Shown one piece after another: positions 1-5,159 of a stretch of 5,159 nt of DNA. The stretch comes from Candidatus Altimarinota bacterium. GTDB taxonomy: Bacteria; Patescibacteriota; Gracilibacteria; BD1-5; UBA6164. Below the pieces are notes generated by a model that saw only the letters and a program-made list of their open reading frames with translations, searched no databases and was not told the origin of the DNA. Numbering within the stretch: position 1 is the stretch's first letter; each line of letters opens with the position of its first letter. The position numbers were made by a program, and so were the translations under genes. The stretch lies in NCBI GenBank assembly GCA_027066255.1, contig JAMOOA010000197.1, forward strand, positions 1 to 5,159, written 5' to 3'.

Positions 1-688
1 TTCCATCTATACCACAAGAATACTGCATATACTCTTCTCCAGATCATTGATGTAAGAGCTTTTCATAAAATTGATTCCCAAAATCGTAATGTTCCGATAT
101 ATTCTCTTTTGCTGCGTTTATATTATTTTCTTTTTCTATTCTTTTTTTAAAAAGAAAATAATCCAAGACTTTATACCAGCTCTTCTCATCTAGCCATTTA
201 CGAAGAATATAATTTTGTTTCAAAAATTCTTCTAATGCCTCATCTTCCTCCATTCATGAATTCGATATATCATACTTTCCACGCATATATTTCTCTCATA
301 GATTGAGTCATGGATTAAAATAAAGTGAAACTCATCTCCATATTCTTTTCAGTAAATTTGTAGTCTTGTGATCTATGACTATATGTCTTTTTCATATAGA
401 GTGCCCTTCTGAAGGAAATGCAAAGTGGAATTTCTTCCAGAGGAATTGATTTATGTGTCACAAAGAAAGAATATTATCTACTTCCTGAACTACTTCGTTA
501 TATATCTCTGGTGATTGTTTAATATTGATAACTTCCCCATCATTCATTTGTAGTGACAATAGCTTATTACATCTATCCAGAATAAGAACTCTTGCTTCTC
601 ATACAGGTAACGAAAGACTATCACCATCTTTCAAAAGAATATTCCTGAGTATAGGGTATATTTTGATTTCAGATACTTGAGAAGTCAT
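1..688 (-). CDS. cfa: Cyclopropane-fatty-acid synthase-like SAM methyltransferase, N-terminal part (3' end outside window)
   Basis: Read with TGA as Gly this is one open frame of 229 codons running off the window edge. Family members transfer a methylene or methyl group from SAM to unsaturated acyl chains of membrane phospholipids. Evidence seen: 'LNLGEKYMRGKYD' (residues 128-140) resembles the 'LGLGExYMDGxWD' region of CFA synthases. 'NISEHYDFGNQFYEKLL' (196-212) is the SAM-site entry motif (canonical HYDxGNDFY), and 'YMQYSCG' (220-226) matches the conserved YSCAY-type stretch. The catalytic C-terminal half is missing from the window. Residues 1-115 match nothing I recognise. TGA codons are at 44, 254, 296, 308, 332, 392, 458 and 599 (lowest coordinate of each), about 8 of 16 glycines, far more than in korA. 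ATG at 688 is the first start after the upstream terminator. No Shine-Dalgarno is visible, but a TATAAT lies just upstream. The family is fairly sure; the exact lipid reaction is not. Confidence 0.78.
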
Positions 689-704
689 AATTCTTTACAT
701 GTTT

Positions 705-710
705 ATTATA
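705..710 (-). promoter_or_regulatory. Possible -10 box for the CFA-like gene
   Basis: The minus strand reads TATAAT here, 16 bases upstream of the ATG at 688 and just downstream of the terminator at 758-792, a sensible place for a new transcription unit. No good -35 sits at 16-18 bases; the nearest TTGACT (734-739) is 23 bases away, too far for a standard promoter. The implied leader would be very short, so the mRNA could be nearly leaderless. Confidence 0.35.
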
Positions 711-757
711 AATTGAGAGTATCAAAAAAAATAAGTCAATCAAGTTATTTTTACAAC

Positions 758-792
758 AAAAAAGAACCTCTCAGTTTGAGAGGTTCTTTTTT
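758..792 (-). terminator. Rho-independent terminator after the Excalibur gene (could act both ways)
   Basis: Perfect 15-bp stem, 758-772 paired with 778-792 (core AAGAACCTCTC / GAGAGGTTCTT), plus an A773-T777 closing pair. The T-run lies at the stem base on either strand. It starts 10 bases past the TAA of the Excalibur gene, so it most likely ends that minus-strand transcript. It also isolates the CFA-like gene, which must then have its own promoter. Confidence 0.88.
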
Positions 793-801
793 TCTCTTTC
801 T

Positions 802-1260
802 TTACCCTCCACTCGGTAACGCTTCACAAACAATCCCGTCTTTGTCTCTATCGAGACCATAGATATCAAGTTTGAGTGCATTTTCTATACCTGCATTGTT
901 TGCTTCTATTTCAGCAGCACACTTGTTGTAAGTAGCTTGCGCGTCTCTTTGAGTTTGAAAGTTATCACAGTTTACATCAGCTTTGACACATTCTCAGATA
1001 AGACGAACTGTATTTCCTTCCCCATCTTTTACTGATTCTACTCTTGATTGCTCCAGATTCCCTGTTTCCCAGAGTTTTCCGAGATCAAGATCATAGTCAT
1101 ATACTTCCATCCCTACAGCTCCAAGTATGAGGATAATAAGACCTATCATCAGCCATCTCACTTTTTCAAAAATAAAGGCAATAAGTGCCATGATGACAAT
1201 AAGAACGATAAGAAAACCTATCCTATGCTTTTTGCTCTTTCTCCACTCAGAAAAACCCAT
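802..1260 (-). CDS. Small membrane protein with C-terminal Excalibur-type calcium-binding motif
   Basis: 152 residues with TGA (994-996) read as Gly89. The N-terminus is basic (residues 7-13). Two hydrophobic helices follow, about 14-31 and 35-51, separated by 'EKVRW', forming a membrane hairpin anchor. After an acidic linker (52-90), the C-terminal region has 'NCDNFQTQRDAQ' (97-108) and 'DRDKDGIVCEALP' (137-149), which fits the DxDxDGxxCE signature of Excalibur domains: Asp137, Asp139 and Asp141 as calcium ligands, Cys145, Glu146. Cys98 and Cys145 are the likely disulfide pair. A 25-residue stretch between the two motifs is longer than in the usual compact domain. Excalibur domains usually sit outside the cytoplasm on envelope-associated proteins and nucleases; no nuclease domain is present here. 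Without the Gly reading, the protein would stop before the motif. The gene has its own probable promoter and a terminator on each side, so it looks monocistronic. Function unknown. Confidence 0.85.
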
Positions 1261-1279
1261 AATCAGAAAATAAAAAAAT

Positions 1280-1304
1280 AAATTCCTAAAAATTATAGGA
1301 ATTT
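1280..1304 (-). terminator. Rho-independent terminator of the korA-SIS-HAD-korB operon
   Basis: Perfect 9-bp stem, AAATTCCTA (1280-1288) with TAGGAATTT (1296-1304) and a 7-base loop. On the minus strand it is followed by a T-rich tract (1279-1266). The stem is AT-rich, so strength is uncertain. It lies 173 bases past the korB TAG, but directly at the end of a +1-frame extension whose TAA is at 1303-1305. Confidence 0.7.
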
Positions 1305-1320
1305 ATAGGTTTTGTGCAAA
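1292..1320 (-). promoter_or_regulatory. Probable promoter of the Excalibur membrane protein gene
   Basis: On the minus strand, TTTGCA (1320-1315) and a perfect TATAAT (1297-1292) are separated by 17 bases. Transcription would begin near 1285, about 25 bases before the ATG at 1260. The -10 box lies in the loop and one stem edge of the terminator hairpin, so promoter and upstream terminator share the same bases. Confidence 0.5.
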
Positions 1321-1479
1321 TTTGACTAAGTTATCCAGAAAAGCATCTTTCCTAGTAGAGGCTATTATGAACAAGGAGTTCGAGGAAATAATATTCTTTT
1401 TGAAGTAAGCGTACGAATGTACGAGTCTGAAAAAAGATATTATTAACGAAGAAATCTGAAGTTTAGGATAGCCTCTACT
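1303..1479 (-). other. Open +1 frame continuing past the korB stop codons
   Basis: One base off the korB frame, the minus strand is open for 58 codons from the TAG TAG region to a TAA at 1303-1305. The last residues, 'KDAFLDNLVKFAQNL', look like a normal amphipathic C-terminal helix. The TAA falls in the terminator stem, where an operon's last stop codon is often found. The middle part, encoded by the inverted repeat, is rich in Ser, Ile and Phe with almost no acidic residues and does not look like a conserved protein. It may be a former C-terminus broken by an insertion, a frameshifted extension, or chance. Confidence 0.3.
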
Positions 1480-1480
1480 A
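1353..1480. repeat. 128-base imperfect inverted repeat, candidate structured RNA or small mobile element
   Basis: The outer arms are a perfect 13-bp inverted repeat, TAGTAGAGGCTAT (1353-1365) with its complement (1468-1480). Inside is a large internal loop (1366-1386 and 1445-1467). Then comes a 14-bp stem with one bulged T at 1395 (1387-1401 with 1431-1444). A terminal loop holds a 5-bp hairpin, CGTAC (1410-1414) GAAT GTACG (1419-1423). The left bubble can form its own small hairpin, GAAC (1369-1372) with GTTC (1378-1381), around an AAGGA loop. The right end coincides exactly with the tandem TAG TAG that ends korB. The stem-bubble-stem plan resembles 6S RNA in shape but is shorter, and I find no sequence motif of 6S, SRP, RNase P or tmRNA. 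No clear target-site duplication flanks it. The strand of action is unknown. Confidence 0.75.
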
Positions 1481-2080
1481 CCACCTCTTGAAGCTTGGGC
1501 AATCTTGGATAATATTTATGAGAGAAAATCCAGGATGTTCTATTGCTTCCTTTATCAGTTCTTTGAGTCATTTAAAATCATTACTATATCCTACTTTCGC
1601 AAAGCTACATCCTGCATCTTGAGCGAGTTTCAGAGGTTCAAACGGAAGAATTGTATTCCCTTCTGGAGTCGTTTTTGTCTTGGCTCCTATTGGAGTCATA
1701 GGACTTGCTTGTCCGGTAGTAAGTGCGTAGTTTTCGTTATCAAAAACGAGGTATACCATATCGAGGTTCTTACGACACGCATGGATAAAGTGCCCCATTC
1801 CTATACCATATCCATCTCCATCTCCTCACATAATCACAACTGTGAGATCTGGATTTGCAAGTTTTACTCCCGTTGCAAATGGAACAGCTCTCCCATGAAG
1901 CGTTTCTGCTGCATATCCATCAACATATTGGCTCGCTTTTCCTGAACATCCAACTCCAGAAACCACTACTCTATCGTGAGAAGCTATTTCCAGTTCCTTA
2001 AATGCATTTTTGAGTGCCATAATGATGAGAAAGTCACCACATCCAGGACACCATTGTATGTCTGTAAGTCAGCTACGCAT
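1478..2080 (-). CDS. korB: 2-oxoacid:ferredoxin oxidoreductase, beta (thiamine diphosphate) subunit, short C-terminus
   Basis: 200 residues with three TGA codons read as Gly (residues 4, 85, 171; bases 2069-2071, 1826-1828, 1568-1570). The beta subunit binds thiamine diphosphate and a [4Fe-4S] cluster and decarboxylates the 2-oxoacid. All four expected cluster cysteines are visible: Cys11 and Cys14 in 'WCPGCGDF', Cys45 in 'GVGCSG', Cys194 in 'QDCPS'. The cofactor motif 'GGDGDGYGIG' (85-94) with 'DNENYALTTGQASPMTP' (114-130) is classic, as is 'HGRAVPFATGVKLANPDL' (62-79). Gly85, UGA-encoded, sits at the conserved glycine before GDGD. The start at 2080 is chosen because it keeps the WCPGCG motif; a later Met at 2020 would lose it. 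It begins six bases after the HAD stop. The frame ends at TAG TAG only six residues after Cys194, whereas relatives usually carry roughly 70-80 more residues. The stop lies in an inverted-repeat arm. Substrate (2-oxoglutarate, pyruvate or other) cannot be told. Confidence 0.92.
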
Positions 2081-2086
2081 AGTTTT

Positions 2087-2467
2087 TTATAAGTTATTTT
2101 CAAAAAAAGTTTTCAATTTTTCTCTGTTATCTTCTCATTTTTGGTACCAAAACGTTGGTATTCCTAGACTTTTTCCACATTTTACAGCATCTTCGTTATG
2201 TTCAAAGTACACAACATCATCTTTAGTAAGACCAAATTCAGCAAAAAATTTCTCAAAATATACTGGGCTGTCTTTGTCTGGGTTATGAGCGAGACTATAT
2301 ACCTCATAGGGCATATCAACAATTCCAAGACTTATTTTTTGGTCTTCATTTGCATTGGTTACAATAATTTTCGGATTCTCATACTGCTCCAAGAAATTCT
2401 GTAAATCTTCGTTTACACCGTCCTCTGTTACAAATGTATTCCATGCATCAACGAGTATTGTTTTCAT
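2087..2467 (-). CDS. Small HAD-like protein with altered motif I
   Basis: 126 residues, one TGA (2135-2137) read as Gly111. The HAD fold is supported by motif I 'ILVDAWNTF' (4-12, nucleophile Asp7), motif II 'IIVTNAN' (34-40, Thr37), a probable motif III Lys65 in 'KDSPVYFEKFFAEFGL', and a motif IV-like segment 'VVYFEHNEDAVKCGKSLGIPTF' split around Glu89, Glu92 and Asp93. There is no room for a cap domain. HAD phosphatases normally have a second Asp two residues after the nucleophile; here it is Trp9. Haloacid dehalogenase-type members also lack it (DAYGT), so phosphatase activity is doubtful, and dehalogenase, binding or regulatory roles are open. It starts five bases after the SIS stop and ends six before korB, so it is probably cotranscribed with both. 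Confidence 0.8.
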
Positions 2468-2472
2468 AGTTT

Positions 2473-3471
2473 TTATATTAATGTTTCATTTCATACTTTT
2501 CTTGCTCTTATTGTTGTGTCTAAATCTATTCAGAGATGTAATCACACTCAAACCAAAAGTTGTAGTCAGGCCATAAGTTCTATATATCAATCAAATCAAG
2601 GCATTGATGGAATCTTTATCGTAGGAAAGATACTATCCTTAGAACTTATAGAATACACTGACATCCCTACTCCATCAACGAGAACTTCTTTAATCTTTTG
2701 TTCCTCTTCTTTAAATGGATTTATCAGAACCACAACGTCCTTTTTATCCATAACTTCTTCAATTCAATGCACAAGGTATGTTCCTTCTAGATAGTCCGAT
2801 TTTTTTCTGGTTATTTCATTTGTTTTTAAAGTAATCTCTTCTGCAACTCCATTATTTCTTCACGCAAAATATATAGTAGGAGCATTTGATAGTTTCTCAA
2901 TAATTTTCCCTTCGATTTCTTGTTTCAATACTACTTCAATTTTAAGAGATAATTCCTTAAGCATATCCTTAGTTATTGTATTTCAGAAATACTCTGAAAT
3001 AAGGAATTGATAAAATAACCCCTGTTCTATAACACTCTTTGTTGCTGCAACTGCATTTTCTTTTCCACAATGCAATATGTGCTCCTCGTCGGCTAACATT
3101 CCTAAGGGGGTACTTTCATAGGTTGTAAGACTCACCTTTTTAGAAGACTTATTATTCTTAAATAGTTCAATAACCTCTTTTGTTCTTCATGAATTTGAAG
3201 CTCCAAATATAACATAGTCTTTTAGATTTAACTCTGACGACTGAATTGCTCATTCTGTTATAAGAAAAAGTTCTGAGCTATGTTTTAACGTATTGTAAAT
3301 GACATTTTTAGCAGGAAACATACGAGAAGACCCCTCTCACGTTAAAAGTATTTTCTTACTCTCTTTGATAAGCATCAGAATTCTTGATAGATCTTTAGTA
3401 TGAAAATCTCTTACAACAGAGACTGTTTCAAACATTTCTTTTATAATCGTAAAATCTTTTTTTTCTTTCAT
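2473..3471 (-). CDS. Double-SIS-domain sugar-phosphate isomerase/deaminase-like protein (GlmS isomerase-domain relative)
   Basis: 332 residues, visible only when TGA is read as Gly: it has 13 in-frame TGA codons (residues 45, 74, 95, 163, 204, 236, 292, 295, 302, 308, 310, 314, 327). SIS domains bind phosphosugars; paired SIS proteins include the GlmS isomerase half, AgaS and FrlB. First domain about 35-165: 'LLTGEGSSR' (42-50), 'FGASNSGRTKEV' (89-100, canonical SxSGxTxE), 'NAVAATKSVIEQ' (139-150). Second domain about 190-320: 'YFAGRNNGVAEEITLKTNEI' (201-220), 'YLVHGIEEV' (232-240), and a C-terminal tail 'DTTIRARKVGNETL'. Glu219, His235 and Lys325 align by eye with the GlmS catalytic Glu, His and Lys, suggesting a real isomerase or deaminase rather than only a sensor. 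There is no glutaminase domain, so it is not a full GlmS. UGA-encoded Gly45, Gly95, Gly204 and Gly236 sit at family-conserved glycines. An in-frame TAA ten bases upstream limits the start to this ATG. It lies between korA and korB. Substrate unknown. Confidence 0.9.
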
Positions 3472-3497
3472 TTCTAAATTTTAATTTAAAATACTTT

Positions 3498-5159
3498 TTA
3501 TATTAATGTCTCAAAATCTTCATAATAAAATGGATAAAGATCGTACTTCCTGAGGTTTCGTATTGCAAGACCATCTACATATTTGAGTCCGAGTTCCTTG
3601 GTGATATAATTCTCGAGTTGCCCTGAATAGTTACTTTCTACAAATATAACTTCGTCCTTCCTTTCAAGTTCTTGCTTGAGTCTCTCATCAAGTGGTTTGA
3701 GGAATTTGATGATGATGAGTCCAAACTCAGGGTTGTTTTTTATAAATTCTTTTGCCGTGTAACTCGTATAACTCATAGTGAGAATCATTTTTCTTGCCTC
3801 TGGATTAAATACCTCATATCCTGGTATCCCCTCCTTTTCATAGAAGTTTTCAAGTTTTTTCCATCTTTTCTCAGTCATAGCCTTTTTCATCTCAGAACTC
3901 TCTGTTGTTGTTCCGTATTCATCATGTTCATAACTACTCGCAATGAAGTCTCCATTTGGAGTTCCTGGTTTTGTATATGGAGATATTCCATCATCAGTGA
4001 GTTCATACCTCTTGAAATCTGCAGTTGGTTTCTCGACAAGTTTCCCTCTATCAATTCCTGGAGTTTTTAGTTCCTGATCAAGCGTTGCTTTTCATTCAGA
4101 GTACTGTTTATCTGTGAGGATGATAACAACAGTTTGGTATTTTTGAGCCAAATTGAGTGCATATCCAGAGAGATAGTACCCATCTTCAAGAGTACTTGGA
4201 ACTATCACGATATGATCAAAGTCTCCAAATGAAGGATTGAGTGCGAGATTGATATCTCCTTGTTCTGTGAAGGTTGGAGTTCCGGTACTGGGACCAGCTC
4301 TCTGAGAAAAAACCATGACAATTCAGAGTTCTGTTTGTTGAGAGAAACTAATTCCTTCTACCATGAGTGCAAATCCTCCTCCAGAAGTTCCAACCATACT
4401 ACGAGCTCACGTGAAGCTTGCTCCGAGAGCTGACATAATGACGGATATCTCATCCTCTGCTTGAAAGAAATTGACCTTCTTTGAGTTGATAACCTCAGTC
4501 AACACTGTGGAAGCTGGAGTCATAGGATAAGCTGCGTAGTACTCTAACCCGTTATCTATAGCTCCATAAGCTATAGACTTATTTCCATAATACGTCTTCT
4601 TTGGTTTTCCTACCGATTTCATTTTTGGAAAATCGTTTTCTGTCTTTATATCATAGGACTTCAAAATATCTTGAAATATTTCAAGATTCTTGTCTACCAT
4701 TTTTTGCCCCTTTCTTGCAAAGACTCTCTCTATTTCTGATTCTATGAGTTTTGTATCAATACTCAGAAGCTTTACTAAAACAGATATGAGATAGGTATTA
4801 TCATATTTATCGTCTATTTCTATATCCAGAAGTTGAAACTCATCAAAACTGATGTCTTGAGATTTGAGTTTGTCTGCATGTTTTGTATTTACAATGATGG
4901 TTCCTCATTTTTTGAGATTTTTAAGTGAAGATTTGAGGTTATCTGCATCCAGAGCAAGAACTATATCTATAGCTTTTGATATATACTTTGACTTATCGGA
5001 TACAAATATATCAAAATAGTTAATCCCCCCTTTTATAAGGGATTGATACTCTATATCGGTATTTACATGATATCCTAACTCTGCAAATACATCTGATATG
5101 ATATCTGCTGTTGAGTTCATCCCGAGACCTGCTCTTCCAGTAACGCGTATATTGAACCT
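3498..5159 (-). CDS. korA: 2-oxoacid:ferredoxin oxidoreductase, gamma-alpha fusion subunit (first residues outside window)
   Basis: 553 residues in the window; only a handful at the N-terminus should be missing, because the first residues already match the start of the gamma domain. Residues 1-150 form the gamma domain ('IRVTGRAGLGMNS', 'EYQSLIKGGIN', 'DIVLALDADNL'). The alpha part then starts with 'YYAAYPMTPAS' (207-217), followed by 'QAEDEI' (233-238), 'GARSMVGTSGGGFALM' (251-266), 'SQRAGPSTGTPTFTEQGD' (285-302) and the C-terminal domain with 'IIIKFLKPLDERL'. With KorB it forms the core enzyme that converts a 2-oxoacid plus CoA to acyl-CoA and CO2 and reduces ferredoxin; no ferredoxin-like subunit is encoded here. 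TGA codons read as Gly are at 4905, 4407, 4323 and 4092 (lowest coordinate), 4 of 40 glycines. Gly251 is the invariant Gly of the GAR motif. Two oddities: the usual SGPGF is SGGGF, and Gly279 replaces the Pro common before the QRxGPSTG strand. First gene of the visible operon. Confidence 0.95.

Noticed and set aside
677..862. Plus-strand open frame of 61 codons
   Set aside because: It runs straight through the 758-792 terminator hairpin and into the Excalibur gene antisense; no family features.
1366..1390. GTTCGAG inside the inverted repeat as a tRNA T-arm
   Set aside because: The flanking bases cannot form the 5-bp T stem, and no anticodon arm or acceptor with a proper 3' end can be drawn.
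1353..1480. SRP RNA, RNase P RNA, 5S rRNA or tmRNA identity for the structured element
   Set aside because: None of their conserved strings (SRP GGAA-loop region, RNase P GAGGAAAGUCC, 5S CCGAAC block, tmRNA T-arm) is present on either strand; only general shape is shared.
1505..1945. Plus-strand open frame of 146 codons
   Set aside because: It is antisense to korB, rich in Cys, Ser and Phe, and matches nothing. Its openness is a by-product of the korB codons on the other strand.
2010..2794. Several overlapping plus-strand open frames
   Set aside because: They cross gene boundaries of HAD, SIS and korB and have no recognisable motif; shadows of minus-strand genes.
3672..4070. Plus-strand open frame of 132 codons
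   Set aside because: Antisense to the well-supported korA C-terminal half, with the Phe/Ser/Cys-rich composition of a shadow frame.
3498..5120. Four separate minus-strand fragments of korA suggesting a pseudogene with nonsense mutations
   Set aside because: All fragments are in one frame, interrupted only by TGA, with unbroken family similarity across each TGA. Recoding explains it; no frameshift is needed.
1..5159. CRISPR array or tandem repeats
   Set aside because: No regularly spaced direct repeats were seen; the only repeats are the hairpins and the short shared start context.

Overview
The window comes from an AT-rich bacterium that reads UGA as glycine (genetic code 25), as known for Absconditabacteria (SR1) and Gracilibacteria (BD1-5) of the Candidate Phyla Radiation. 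All six genes lie on the minus strand. Each has in-frame TGA codons, 30 in total, and many fall where the protein family has an invariant glycine. Terminal stops are only TAA or TAG. Under the standard code the sugar isomerase-like gene disappears and the others break into fragments; under code 25 each is continuous. I cannot separate the two phyla from this window.

Layout in the direction of transcription (high to low coordinates). From 5159 to 3498 is the gamma-alpha fusion subunit of a 2-oxoacid:ferredoxin oxidoreductase (korA), missing only its first residues. After 26 bases comes a double-SIS sugar-phosphate isomerase-like gene (3471-2473). Five bases later is a small HAD-like protein (2467-2087), and six bases after that the thiamine-diphosphate beta subunit korB (2080-1478). 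These four look like one operon in which a SIS-HAD pair separates the two subunits of one enzyme. korB ends early, at a TAG TAG that lies exactly inside one arm of a 128-base imperfect inverted repeat (1353-1480). A +1 frame stays open through that repeat and stops at 1303-1305, inside a Rho-independent terminator (1280-1304).

Next is a small two-helix membrane protein with an Excalibur-type calcium-binding motif (1260-802). Its probable promoter overlaps the korB terminator. A strong hairpin terminator (758-792) follows. Last is the N-terminal part of a cyclopropane-fatty-acid-synthase-like methyltransferase (688 to beyond position 1).

KorA and KorB together would oxidise a 2-oxoacid with CoA and reduce ferredoxin. 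The SIS and HAD proteins suggest sugar-phosphate handling but no defined pathway. The two most unusual signals are the structured 128-base element at the korB 3' end, and the split in UGA use: about half of glycines in the SIS and CFA-like genes, about a tenth in korA and korB.
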